Of a stretch of 64,000 nt of DNA, positions 23,186 through 37,379 are shown piece by piece; position 1 is the first letter of the stretch, and each line of letters opens with the position of its first letter. The DNA is from Ianthella basta (Eukaryota > Porifera > Demospongiae > Verongiida > Ianthellidae). Below the pieces are notes generated by a model that worked only from the letters and a program-made list of their open reading frames with translations, was not told the DNA's origin and made no database searches. The translations under genes were made by a program, and so were the position numbers. The stretch is taken from positions 4,746,371 to 4,810,370 of the forward strand of contig OZ025868.1 in assembly GCA_964019415.1 (NCBI GenBank), read 5' to 3'.

Positions 23186-25965
23186 TACAACAAATAATTA
23201 CTTTATACGATATTTCCACCTCAAAGTCCGTTTTCATATATTATTGCACTAAGTTTTACTAGTGAATCTGCTTACCATATGTTTCTGCCAGTTGAAAGCT
23301 TGAGGGTAGACTTGGGAATCAACACAGCACTAGTGGATCCCATCAATAACTGAAGTGTGGGCTTGAGGTGCGACCTAATGACCAGTTGAACAGAGCTCCC
23401 TGTATATGCAGTGATCTATCTGTTCTGAAAGGAGCTAGATTTGCTTCTAGATCAAATTTTTACGGGTGTCAATAATTTGCTATTACCTGCCCGATGACGT
23501 TGCAACAAAATGAAGGATGTACAATCTCTTACGTATGTAGGCATTGTAGTTGGACATTCAGAACTCTATACCTTCCATGTCATTGTCTAAACAAGCCTAA
23601 TCAGCTTTCCCGTTCAGTCATGCTTCTACATATTATCTTGTAAACTGTGTAAAGGTGGGAGGGCTGAACTACAACAGTGGAATGCAATAACAGCAAATTA
23701 AACTAATCAGTCCACTCCTCTTGTGTTGTTATGAATACACTCAAGGGTGTGAGGGTAGGGGTGGTATTGTGGGGTGGGGCATGTGCACTTACCTCATGCA
23801 ATAAGTGAAAGAGTGAAGAAGATTACTTAAAGAGCATTAACACAATGGTACCTTTACATAATACAGTTACACACTCAATCCAAATTGGTCTGTTCATTAA
23901 CACAGTAATCTCCAGTGTATGACCAGATCTGACGGATGACCCCATTTGGAAGATTTGTATTCGACATCAACTGGTGTTATAACCAGATTCCTGCAGAGCA
24001 AAAGATAAGCACAAAACACTCCTCACAACAAGCCAGTATTTTTACTTCAACTTACAGTAATAATATGAGCAGACAAGCAGAGAAGGCAGGCTACTGTCAA
24101 CACCACTAGGGCAAGGTAGTTAACAGCATCAAACCAGTTGAGTTGACTGTGAGCCCAACTACTGCTCTCCATATTGCAGCCTTGTGCTTATTGAGGCTAC
24201 AGAAGCGGCCAGTAATCCAGCATCACTACTGAGCTCCATTTACGTGATCTGTGCATGTATGTACTTACATATATACATAGTTACACCATTGGTTAAGCAA
24301 GGACTGGGCTAAGTCTAGTTTCACTCTGGCAGAGGTTAAGAAGAGGCAAGGACTCAGGCAGAAGGGGATGTGCATGAAAATGGTGTCAGTATGCATGTGG
24401 TGCTCACAGGTTCACAACAGTGTGGTGGGGGTAGTACGGGGTGGGCATAGGAGGTTAGGGGCCACAGAGGGACTGCATAGTCCAAGAATTGAAAGTAAAT
24501 GTTCAACTAGTCTCATGGGGCACCAAAGTATTGTCCCACAGTGAGGAATGGGCTGATGCATTATGTGTACACTTTCCAAAAGTCCACATGCCATTTTACT
24601 GGTTCAATGCTGGATACCGGAAATCCATTCTCTACACATTTTTGCATGAAGTATGCCTAATTCTCAACTAGCAATCGGGTGTGCTCACAGTAGCAACTAC
24701 ATAATTCACACCAAGCTTGGCACGATCATCACTCCCAAGTTCTGCCAGTGACACTGACTTACTTTCCAGTGGTTGCACGGGAAGGAAATCAGTGGCAGTT
24801 GAGAACCTATACAACTACGTACAGTGAAGGCTGCGAATGATAGCGCCAATGCCTTGCTACCTGAATAGCTGGAGCATTGGAGCTGTACTTTGCAGTCTAA
24901 AATACCTGCAGTGGTGCATTATAGTCCAGCATAAATTCAGAATTGTCCTTGTGTAATTACACAGATAAAGTAGCATTTACAAAGACTCAATAACACCAGA
25001 TCCATCCCTGCTAAGGGTTTGTAATCACTGGATTTAACTATGGACTAGCGTAATTTATGGAAAGCATATCATTGGTCATGTTAATTCATTTGCGCCATCT
25101 ATATTTGCTCAAACTGTTGCACTTTTTCTATAGCTGCACTTGGCCTACATGTGCATGGAAACATTTCGAATCCACATGCAAGGGTATGTTGAGCAACAAG
25201 ATTCCTTTGGGACAAGTCAGTTCAGGCAGTGCTAACAAACACCCTCAATTAGCTGGCCTGACCTGTCCAAGGAAACCATACCCTGTTGCCTACCTATCCC
25301 AAAATGAGGGTGGAGGAGTCCGTTTGCACACCCCTCCAAACCCAGAGTGGCCTTAAGTATCCAATCGAGGGCATTCATTGTGCTACCTGCATGGACTGAC
25401 CTGTCCCACGGGACTCCCTAGGGGAGTCTGGTTGCACTATCTCTCATGACTTGCAATTGTCAAAATATATGCAGCCTGATCTGTGTGTCAGTCATATGAC
25501 ATTGTACATACGTATCTGTGCACATCTTTACCAGTCCAACTATAATGTGCAACCTTTACTGTATAGCTATGCAAGTACACCTACACGAATTTTACATTGC
25601 ACAGATTTTGAGAGGAACATCACATCAACGGACAAGATGGTCTTGTTACCCAGCATCCCCAGTTGTTGTTCTGCATGAAAATGTTAACGTTTCCTTTACC
25701 ATCAATGCGTCCATAGTAGCTAGGCCAGCAACAACAGAAATGAGCACCACATAGCATTGCACTAAGATGGTAGAGAATTGAACATGACTCACACTGTGCA
25801 GCTATCATGCCAGTCCAGCAGTCCAGTCTAGCTACATACCAGTTGAGTGAATGAGGACACCGCTGGCAAACAGAAGTAGCACTTGCTGTAAAGGCCTGAG
25901 TGGCTAGGCAGATTCATGTTGATATTTCTAAAAGACACTAGCCAAAGGGGATCAGGTATCAGACG

Positions 25966-25995
25966 TTTCGGCAGCACTACGGCTGCCTTCATCAG
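25966..25995 (-). ncRNA. Hammerhead ribozyme-like core, left arm
   Basis: On the minus strand CTGATGA (25995-25989), a six-base-pair stem II (ggcagc/gctgcc) and GAAA (25969-25966) follow in the order of the hammerhead core. Hammerhead motifs are established in Penelope-like elements. Stems I and III are not convincingly resolved by eye. Confidence 0.6.
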
Positions 25996-26201
25996 TGATT
26001 ATAATGACACTTACAAGCAGGTGTATAAATAGGGGGGTGGTCACGTGAGGCATTGGTGTTTACAGGAAAAGCATACATCATGTAATGTCTCTAGTGTTTA
26101 CAGAATTAAGCATACATCATGCAATGTCTTTAACCGGAACAGGGGTTAAAATAATAAGTGAAAATGAAATAATACTAATAACGGATGGACGGTTACATAA
26201 A

Positions 26202-27746
26202 TCAATCTAGAAGGGTTGCATAGAGCCCTGGCATGGGGCCCCTCTCTCTGTTGAGAGGGGCTTGCTGGTGTTGAATGTGCCAAGACTCTAGCAAGCACCG
26301 GGTCTGGGTGTGCGGATGGTAGTCAATCACCGATGCCTTCGACAGGTCAACCTGGTGGCCAGCTGTAAACACATGCTCAGCAACAGCCGAAGCAGTAACA
26401 TCTCCATTCCTCAGGGCCCGACGATGCTCCTGCAGGCGCAGGTCCAGTGACCTCCCAGTCTGTCCAATGTAGGTGCGGGGGCACTCAGCACACGGGATGC
26501 TGTAGACCACCCCCTTCCTTTTGGACACCGGGACAGGGTCCTTGGGGTGGACCAACATCTGCCTCAGAGTAGTGAAAGGGCGGAACATCACCCGAATGGA
26601 GAGGGGGCTGAGGATACGTCTAATTGACTCTGACAGACCCTTGATGTATGGGAGAGTCAGAGTGGTGCACGTCTCGTCACATTGTGAGGTTTCATCGCCC
26701 CTGGGACATGTCTGCTTCTTGATGAACCCCTTGGGGTACCCGTTCTTCTGGAGGGCCTCCATCACATGCTTCTCCTCTTGCACTCGGCTCACTGCTGATG
26801 ACGACAGACTTTCGGCCCTAGACATCAGAGTTCTCACCACAGACCGCTTGTGTGCCACTGGGTGGTGAGATTGAAAGTTCAAATACTGGTCAGTATGTGT
26901 GGGCATCCGATAGACTGAGGTGCTGATGGAACCTTCACTGTCCCGACTCAAGAGGATGTCAAGGAAGGCAAGTTGTCCATCCTTCTCCTTCTCCACAGTA
27001 AACTGGATGTTGGGATCCACACTGTTCAGGTGCTGGTGGAGGGAGTCAACCAGGTCCAGGGGGAGCGCAGTACACGTGTCGTCCACATACCTCCTCCAGA
27101 AAAGTGGGGGAGAGTGGAATGTGGACAGAGCTTCCTGCTCAATGTCCTCCATGACAAGATTGGCCACAACAACTGACACAGGTGACCCCATTGCCGTTCC
27201 ATGGACCTGTCGATAGACTGTGCCCTCAAATGACAGGTAAGTTGCATCCAGGCAGAGACCAAGGAGGTTGCAGATGTCATCCACGCTGAGGCAAGTCCTC
27301 TCAGGTAGCGAGGGGTCCCTCTCCAATCTGTCACGAGACACCTGAAGTGCACGGGCAATGGGCACACGGGTGAACAACGAGACCGCGTCAAAGGACACCA
27401 GGACGTCTGTGTCTGTCAAAGTTTGAGTAGTGATGAACTGGGTGAATTGTCCCGAGTTCTTCACATGGTGGTTTGTTAACCCGACACAGGGCGACAGCAA
27501 AGATGCCAGGAACTTGGAGAGTTCATAAGTCGGAGACGACACAAAGGACACAATTGGCCGGAGGGGGATGCCTGGCTTGTGGATTTTTGGTAAGCCATAC
27601 AAGCGGGGAACTCCACCTGCTGAGCTGCGGAGGCGACGGTAAACTCCATCTGACAGTAGGTTCTTCTGTCTGAGGCTCCACAAGGTGCTGTTCATCTTCC
27701 TCTCTAGGGCACCCCCGCACCTACATTGGACAGACTGGGAGGTCAC
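26202..27746 (-). CDS. Penelope-like reverse transcriptase with GIY-YIG endonuclease, 5'-truncated
   Basis: The frame is open over about 514 codons. Conserved blocks in order: RLYGLPKIHKPGIPLRPIVS, motif A DVLVSFDAVSLFT, motif B GTAMGSPVSVVVANLVME, motif C FWRRYVDDTC, then TVEKEKDGQLAFLDILLSR. The C-terminal GIY-YIG endonuclease has VVYSIPCAECPRTYIGQTGR and LRLQEHRRALRNGD, followed by AEHVFTAGH. The usual N-terminal part before the LPKIHK block is missing: the first codons lie in the inverted arm and there is no ATG at the start. The enzyme primes reverse transcription at a nick made by its own endonuclease. This copy looks recent because the frame is uninterrupted, but truncation makes activity unlikely. 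Confidence 0.9.
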   Translation of the reverse strand: MTSQSVQCRCGGALERKMNSTLWSLRQKNLLSDGVYRRLRSSAGGVPRLYGLPKIHKPGIPLRPIVSFVSSPTYELSKFLASLLSPCVGLTNHHVKNSGQFTQFITTQTLTDTDVLVSFDAVSLFTRVPIARALQVSRDRLERDPSLPERTCLSVDDICNLLGLCLDATYLSFEGTVYRQVHGTAMGSPVSVVVANLVMEDIEQEALSTFHSPPLFWRRYVDDTCTALPLDLVDSLHQHLNSVDPNIQFTVEKEKDGQLAFLDILLSRDSEGSISTSVYRMPTHTDQYLNFQSHHPVAHKRSVVRTLMSRAESLSSSAVSRVQEEKHVMEALQKNGYPKGFIKKQTCPRGDETSQCDETCTTLTLPYIKGLSESIRRILSPLSIRVMFRPFTTLRQMLVHPKDPVPVSKRKGVVYSIPCAECPRTYIGQTGRSLDLRLQEHRRALRNGDVTASAVAEHVFTAGHQVDLSKASVIDYHPHTQTRCLLESWHIQHQQAPLNRERGPMPGLYATLLD

Positions 27747-28197
27747 TGGACCTGCGCCTGCAGGAGCATCGTCGGGCCCTGAGGAATGGAGATGTTACTG
27801 CTTCGGCTGTTGCTGAGCATGTGTTTACAGCTGGCCACCAGGTTGACCTGTCGAAGGCATCGGTGATTGACTACCATCCGCACACCCAGACCCGGTGCTT
27901 GCTAGAGTCTTGGCACATTCAACACCAGCAAGCCCCTCTCAACAGAGAGAGGGGCCCCATGCCAGGGCTCTATGCAACCCTTCTAGATTGATTTATGTAA
28001 CCGTCCATCCGTTATTAGTATTATTTCATTTTCACTTATTATTTTAACCCCTGTTCCGGTTAAAGACATTGCATGATGTATGCTTAATTCTGTAAACACT
28101 AGAGACATTACATGATGTATGCTTTTCCTGTAAACACCAATGCCTCACGTGACCACCCCCCTATTTATACACCTGCTTGTAAGTGTCATTATAATCA

Positions 28198-28227
28198 CTG
28201 ATGAAGGCAGCCGTAGTGCTGCCGAAA
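28198..28227 (+). ncRNA. Hammerhead ribozyme-like core, right arm
   Basis: The inverted copy of the motif at 25966-25995: CTGATGA 28198-28204, stem II ggcagc (28206-28211) with gctgcc (28218-28223), and GAAA 28224-28227. Because the arms are inverted, the element carries one motif on each strand. Confidence 0.6.
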
Positions 28228-29099
28228 CGTCTGATACCTGATCCCCTTTGGCTAGTGTCTTTTAGAAATATCAACAGAAGTAGCACTTGTTAAAAGAGGT
28301 ATCTATCATAAGTCTCTAGTACCAAATGTGAAGCATGCATACATGCATACAAAATGATTGCATGAGGTTCACTGTAGCTTCATGTCATTCTGGGCAAATG
28401 CTCTGGAATAGGTTTCTAAATACGTATGTGTATACATAGCTACGTATGTCATGTACGTGTACCATGAATTCGAATAGACATTTTCCCTAATAAAACATCT
28501 TTACCCTCAATAGTTCCACTCCAAAGAGCACAAAGCAAAGAAAGATCAGTCATACACACTCACTGACGTCGGATTGCTGGGAGGTTCAGGGACTAAGGAC
28601 CAGCGAGCTCTGAAGTGTTGTGCACTGGTTGGGCGTTGAGTATGTTCAATAATAAAGTATCTTTACCCTAGATCAATCGCCTCCAAACGAACACAGTGGC
28701 AAGAAGAGTTAGTCATCAACATTTACTGAAGTAGGCATTCTGGGAGGAGCAGGGACTAACGAACAGTAAGCTCTGGAACGTCGCGTACTGTTGGAGAGCA
28801 TGGTAAATTTACCAATTAAACATCTTTACCCTCGTTCAATTGCCTCTAAACGAACACAGTGGAAAAAAGATGCAGTAATGAACACTCACTGAGGTCGGCG
28901 TTCAGGGAGGATCAGGTTTCTAGGAATTGCTACAACTGGGGCTTGCTGAAGAAGGCCGAGCGGCCATGTTTTTCTGAACTTGAAACCAAAGGGAAATTCC
29001 CTGCAACTAGCAGCTATGCGCGTACAAAGCATCGGCGTAACATCAGCAATACAGGGGCGCTTAGGGAGCGAGCAGATAGGCGCTAGCAAGCAAACAATG

Positions 29100-30735
29100 C
29101 ATCACCGCATTACCTAGGTGTCTGGAAAGATTAGCTAACGGAACTTACTAAGACATGAGCTACTTACGTAGCTAGCCTGGCTAGCTACGTAGCTGGCTGT
29201 ATGCAAAGATCGGCTAATTTGATGATTGACGGTTAAGAGCCCTACATCTAGCTACTCAGGTGAGGTCCACTGAACCTGTGTGCGAAGTGCATGCACTGGT
29301 TAGCTAACATACGTAACAATTTAGCAACACATGTACAGCTAGTTAGCTAGCTAATTATTGAGCTATATAAGCTATGTAGCTATAAGTCAAATAGCTATAA
29401 TGAACCAATACACAGAAGAATATGTAGATCCCGGCACATATTATAATGTATGCATATACACACAGTGTATGCAGACTGTGGATCAATGTACAGGTAGTAA
29501 CTTGTGGCTGAGGTACGTAGCTAGCTAGCTACCTAATCTAATGAAACTTTTAATAGTTTGAATCAAATACACAAGCATTAGCTAGTTAGCTATACATCTT
29601 ATATGCCATAGCTAGCTAGCTACGTATATGTAGTTAGCTACATCTGCAGCAGCTAGCAAGCTTGCTAGATATGTATGTACAATAATTATGCATAGCTCTA
29701 GCTAACTATACAAACTGACTTAGCTACTGTGATCTATAAACTTTGCAGAATTAATCTTATTCTTTTCAGCTTGCAAGATATGTTGTAACTTAGCTAATCT
29801 TATAGCAATATATAATAGTTCATTATACGTTGCATGCAGATAGCTAGCCATCTACCTAAGCTATAATGCACACCCAGTGATATAATTTTATATGAATCAT
29901 TTGAAGTCCCGCAACTGACATATTCATTCAAAACACATTGAATTGGTCTGCAATGTGCAACCCGGTTTGAACTTCTTTCATGCATGGAGCTAACTAGTGG
30001 CATAAGCGTAATTGCAAGTTTTGATGTAGCTAAACTGACCTGTCCAGTACTAGTAGCAATGCTACAATGTACACAATTAATAACATAAGTAGAAGATAAT
30101 TGACCTTAATGTACTCCTGCACTATAGTCTTGTGTGCCACCCATTTCTATGTGCAATCTGACCCATTCAAAGGGCGTGGGAATATTAGATGTGCATGGTA
30201 TAATTATGTAATTTATACTGCTTGCACAATGATATACTGACTCTCTCTGGATACAATGGTGTGATGACACTCCAGAGATTCACCATCTCAAGGCGTAGAA
30301 GAGTTCAGCTATTATAGCTATGGGAACAGTAACCCTCCATCCTAGCTCCCTCTCCTTCTCACTTCACTAGCTCAAATCCACATAATATATAATGAATAAG
30401 TGGTCAACTGAAACACATTATCTACTTTATATAGCTATATATATACATACATGCCTTCAAATGTGTAATGTATACACACTGTTTAGTAGGGAGTGTTACT
30501 GTTATGGTTATGTCCCTTGCTCTCATCAGTGAATGCTCAGGAAAGCATAATTTTATATAGTACCATAATATGCATGTTTTGCCTTATATGGAACAGACTA
30601 AATAAAGTACGTGAATTAATGAGCTCACACGAGACTATGTATGCATGCAGGTGGCTAACACGTGTTGAATATGAAAGGTAATGAATGCTTGTTGTAACTG
30701 AAAGTATTAATGCACTAGCAAGTCTTAATGAGCCA
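29100..30735. other. TAGC/TACGTA-rich non-coding interval downstream of gene 2
   Basis: From 29120 to about 29720 the sequence is dense in overlapping tagctagc and acgtacgta words. The rest is AT-rich. No gene is supported. Confidence 0.55.
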
Positions 30736-30739
30736 GAAT

Positions 30740-33449
<2,710 letters not shown>

Positions 33450-33454
33450 GTTGC

Positions 33455-34300
33455 CTTTGGAACCTGTAAATGATGTAAGCTGAGTAAACCATGCTATACC
33501 ATTGATTTCAACCTTTGTAGTAATGCTTAAACAAATATTTATTGCATGCAACATCATTGCTGATACTACAATGTATAACATTCTTTTATAATTACTGGCA
33601 CTGTGCACAAGTGACACTCCTGTTTCTGATTCTACATACACGAGTGAAGCCTGCATGAGCACTTGCTTGAAGGATGCATGTGTTGGCAAGTTTGATATTC
33701 TGCAGCATATGTATACGTATCCATTTGATATTCCTGGTGGTTGATATCAAAGTTAAGGGAATTCTGTGGTGGTGGCTATCCTGTACTTAAGGACAGGTAC
33801 AAGACAAAGGAGTGTATTGCCCTTGTGGCTATGCCCATTGCCATACAAGAGACAGGAAATCGATGCAGGGGAAGATAAAGATTACAATGTGTTATATATA
33901 ATAGAGTAAGCTAGTCGATGGGAAGGGTGAAGTATCTATACAAGGTGCTAATTCAAAAGCAACACCAGAGCTGAAGTCATTTGTTTCATGATGGGCAAAC
34001 AGAGTACTTGGCTTGCTCCTGTACCAACAATTCCATCTTTTGAGTACTTCTGGTCCATAATGTAGCTGCACAGCATTAGCAACATACATAGTCAATGTTG
34101 TCTATCACCACAATTACAACAATCTTCAAGAAGATGCAAGCTTTGCTTTTCACATGCTATCTTAATGACCAACAGCTAGCTCTGATGTGATCAAGTTAGT
34201 AGGTAAGAATCAAGCAAGCTAGACAAAGACCAAGGGATCAAAATTTGTTTGAGAGATGTAAGAACAGGTTGATGACCAGCTGAATCAAAGCCAAAATATC
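33455..34300. other. Upstream region of gene 2, no gene seen
   Basis: The promoter of gene 2 should lie here, on the minus strand above 33449. I see no recognisable coding or structured element. Confidence 0.4.
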
Positions 34301-34323
34301 TGATTGAAGCTATCCACAGCAAG

Positions 34324-34512
34324 TCAATGTAATCTGTTTACATGCTGTGGCTGTTGCACACTTGAATAGCTTCCTTGGGGAGATCTTGGCTGGTACAAAT
34401 CATCTGTAGCTAAACCAAATTTCACCAATTCAGTGTAGAGTGGAATGCCATGAAGAAGAGTGAGAAACCAGCAGGCGCCAAGAAGGCAAACAACAGCTAG
34501 CATGTGAAGCAT
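34324..34512 (-). CDS. Possible small secreted peptide, 62 aa
   Basis: ATG at 34512 opens a hydrophobic stretch (MLHMLAVVCLLGACWFLTLL) typical of a signal peptide, followed by about 40 polar residues rich in Gln, Ser and Pro, and a stop. No family is recognised and there are no dibasic sites that would suggest neuropeptide processing. It could equally be a chance frame or a first exon. Confidence 0.3.
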   Translation of the reverse strand: MLHMLAVVCLLGACWFLTLLHGIPLYTELVKFGLATDDLYQPRSPQGSYSSVQQPQHVNRLH

Positions 34513-35285
34513 CTTTAGACACCATTAACATGTTCCTGAGTTGATCCTGCTACTCCTCGCCCCTTTACCTTGGGGTATGGTGCATTAGTCATGCAAGTAA
34601 TTATTCATTACATCTCCAACAGCCCTAAGGTTCTGCAAAACTAGTTACTTGCAAATGGTTCAGTCATCTAGCTTTCAATGGCTCATGCAATGGTTAGTTG
34701 TTTAATACAGACGACCTATATACACTTTACTAAAATCACATAAACCAGCTGCATTATACCTACCCTATGGATGGATTCCTAGAATAGTGCTTTGCTATTT
34801 GACCATTTAACCAATCAAAATTGCCAATTTCCAGTGAGCAATCTGTAGCTCCTCCCGTTAAACTCTGTAGGCACACAATTTTCTTTATGTTGACTCACGT
34901 CTGATGGCATCAACCACCTTAGGTCATTCCCCGGATTGCTGATGTAGCCTCCAGATTTTGCACAGAAGTTGGCGGAAAGAGCCATTACTGCCACTTATAT
35001 ATCAACCCAGTATAGGATAGAATATGATCACTGCACTGGTTTGATACGTAAGTGCCTTCAGCAAGCAGCCTGCCCATCAGATAAGCACAGTCTGCAGTAT
35101 GCAGTCATTCCGTACTGGCCTGCTTGTATGCAGATTCTAAGGGGCAGCAGTGAGCAGCACACCTGCAAGATTGAACCATTCTATCGCTTCAAACTAGCCT
35201 ATATAATATAAGGCAAGGAAGTGTGAATTTTTAAGGCTAGCTGGGTCAGTTGGCTTAGGTGCTGAAACTTCATGATAGAGGCCGA

Positions 35286-35450
35286 ATGCAAGCTGTAACG
35301 AGTTTGATACTACTTGTCTGTGCTGCTATGGCCCACAATACCAAGCAGTTAACATGGATAAAATTATTATTGCAGCAACTAATTTGTTGCAACCAGGAAA
35401 AATGCAGAGTGCTTGGGTTGGTGAATAGGATACGATTGGTGTACACATGA
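35286..35450 (+). CDS. Possible small secreted peptide, 54 aa
   Basis: ATG 35286 begins MQAVTSLILLVCAAMA, a plausible signal peptide with an Ala-x-Ala cleavage site, followed by a basic, Cys-containing stretch (CCNQEKC) and a stop. No family is recognised. Chance is possible at this length. Confidence 0.22.
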   Translation: MQAVTSLILLVCAAMAHNTKQLTWIKLLLQQLICCNQEKCRVLGLVNRIRLVYT

Positions 35451-35781
35451 TGTGTAGTAGCCTTTGCAGAGAGGACCTTACCAGCAGCATGCATCCAGAA
35501 GAAAGTGGACACAGTTAGCAGCTGAGCGTACCTCCTGGTAATCATCCTACTCATCTCCATCAAAGACGTCAATTTGAACAGGGCACTGTGAGACCTTTAG
35601 CTGTAAAAGTACCTTACTTACGTAAGCAGCCAGTGCCACGCAATGCCAGTCCTTTCTAAGATGTGTGTGAAGTCAGCTATACTGTTACACTAATACCCAT
35701 TTTGGATGGAAGCGACCAATGAGCGTCGCATGCTCTCTGTACAAAACAGTGTAGGCTGTTGACAACATACATATCCAATGA

Positions 35782-35813
35782 TGCATTTTGTCATCCATTG
35801 ATGACAAAATGCA
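35782..35813. repeat. Perfect hairpin, 14-bp arms
   Basis: tgcattttgtcatc and its reverse complement are separated by four bases. No adjacent gene is supported. Confidence 0.75.
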
Positions 35814-36251
35814 CAAGCGGTCTGGGCTACGCAAGACTAGGCATCGGGTGAGGCAGCTACGTAAGTATTGAAGTCGAAGTATCGAACACATAACAACCAT
35901 CATTATCATAGTTATTTCTAAAAGACAGTGGCACTAGGCAGATACAGCTGACAAAAGGCGCGTCCTCTGTAGCTCTATCTGTCTATGTATCGCTAGCTAT
36001 ATTGCAGTGTCTGTGACGTACGTCGCATAATAATACTGGGAACACCACGCACAGACGCTAATTCTTAAATAAATAATGCCGTAATGCCGACTAGATAGTA
36101 CCAAATGGCAGTGTACTTTCTTACCTCCAGCAGTTTAGGATCGAGGCCAGTAAAAACTCCTAACCCTTCGTATCATGCGGCATAGCGCATGTAATGCCTT
36201 ATAGAGGGTGGGACCCAGTTACTTCCGGTGTATAAAACAGGATATAATATG

Positions 36252-36269
36252 CAGTTCCCCCGGGAACTG
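36252..36269. repeat. Short perfect hairpin, cagttccc arms
   Basis: Arms of eight bases with a two-base spacer. The following 110 bases are GC-richer than their surroundings and hold another inverted pair (aactcc/ggagtt near 36330-36353). This could be a small structured RNA or a promoter-proximal element; I cannot name it. Confidence 0.35.
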
Positions 36270-36939
36270 GAATCAAAAGACTCCATGGAGCTCACCCTCT
36301 AGGATTCCCCCTGGTGAAACTGTGCCTGCGTAACTCCTGTCCTAGTACGGGAGTTCTGCTTAAGAAGCCAGTTGGTGCTGAGAACGTAGTGGTGTTTCAG
36401 TTGTCCGCAAACCTATGTATGTACCTCAACAATGGCGTACGCCTGGGTGAAGCAAAGTTTATAGGTGGCACCTTGACATGATAGTGCAAGTTGCATTGTG
36501 TATTTGAGCATAATATTATACTACAAGTGCAGATCATTTCATTAATCACCCACTGATCCGGCCATCTCTATATTGCTGTTTATTATTAATGATTAATAAT
36601 GATACACAGTATATGATTGACGCATATATTGATGATGAATTGAACACTTTGAAGTAGCTATATTAATTGCAATGTGTCTAGTTGCAGACATCAGTATTTG
36701 TCTAATACAGTTTCTTGAGCAACTCAGCCCAAAATGACTGGTTTGCTTGCATCAATTTCATGGGAAATTGGTTTCTGTATTGTTGCAACGTTAACCTTGT
36801 GGCCAATTCTGGGTGCCTCAAACCTTGACCTGTCTTGGTCCATTTTGACCTGAAAGGCTAGTGATCTTCCTTTCATGCTCTATACAATCCTTTCCTGGGC
36901 CTGCATGCTCCTGCATCTCTGCAAATGCAACTACGTAGG

Positions 36940-37370
36940 AACTGTGCAGATCAATCCAGTACCTTTTACGTTCGTTTTCCCAACCCTAGCAAGTGGAGTC
37001 TCCTCATTTTCTTCTTCAAATTCGTTGGGGGCTAGTTTCCTCATCCTCAGAATATCAGACTCACTGCCAGCACCATATGCACTTGCAAGTCTGTGGACAT
37101 CACGAGACATCTGGGGGGGGGGGGGGGGGGGGGGGGGGTTCAAACTCCTGTACTCCAGCCACATGCAACCTCTTCTCTGGCACACCAGATCTTGGAATAA
37201 CAGCAGATTCCTCTTCCATGCAAGCAATGTTCTTAAGATCGGTATATGCTCCTTGAACCACCTGTAAAAGGTACTGAAGTTTGGCCAAGCCATTTCAGCC
37301 ACCTCCATTCAGATCAAGTTCGGCTTCTTCCTCTGTGTGCTGGTCGGTGCATGTTTTATCTGCTTGTTTA
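36940..37370 (-). pseudogene. Decayed coding segment of unknown family, split by a poly-C (minus) tract
   Basis: Upstream of the tract a frame reads GLAKLQYLLQVVQGAYTDL and on to SGVPEKRLHVAGVQEFEPP. It carries an in-frame TGA near 37280, just before the GLAK block. Downstream of the tract another frame reads MSRDVHRLASAYGAGSESD and an acidic FEEENEET stretch, then a possible donor in phase 1. The two parts look like one protein with a proline-rich linker encoded by the expanded C run. I do not recognise the family. The run of 26 G on the plus strand (37113-37138) makes the reading frame across it uncertain and prone to sequencing error. Confidence 0.4.
37113..37138. repeat. Poly-G tract, 26 nt
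   Basis: An uninterrupted run of G on the plus strand. The length could be misassembled. Confidence 0.9.
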
Positions 37371-37379
37371 TATGGACCA

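Larger units (their letters stand above)
25886..28275 (-). mobile_element. Penelope-like element with inverted terminal copies
   Basis: A minus-strand RT/GIY-YIG gene (26202-27746) sits between inverted arms of about 564 bp, 25918-26481 and 27711-28275. Each arm carries the 3' end of the element, including the GIY-YIG coding part and a hammerhead-like motif. The host word agaagtagcacttg flanks both sides (25872-25885 and 28276-28289) as a target-site duplication of about 14-17 bp. The paralogous locus near 7571-7583 has the word once. About 32 extra bases (25886-25917) lie between the left duplication and the left arm. Inverted terminal copies and 5' truncation are known features of Penelope-like elements. 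Confidence 0.9.
23400..29090. repeat. Segmental duplication, unit C (interrupted by a Penelope-like element)
   Basis: Colinear with unit A (5335-8290) from about 23530 to 25885 and again from about 28273 to 29090. The break is exactly the retroelement insertion at 25886-28275. Offsets between the copies are near 18.2 kb before the insertion and near 20.6 kb after it, as expected for an insertion of about 2.4 kb. Confidence 0.75.

Noticed and set aside
26521-27673. Plus-strand frames opposite the Penelope-like gene
   Set aside because: Antisense or off-frame shadows; the minus-strand frame has all the conserved motifs.
36241-36470. A structured small RNA (snRNA or tRNA)
   Set aside because: Two short hairpins are present, but no cloverleaf, Sm site or known snRNA signature could be read.
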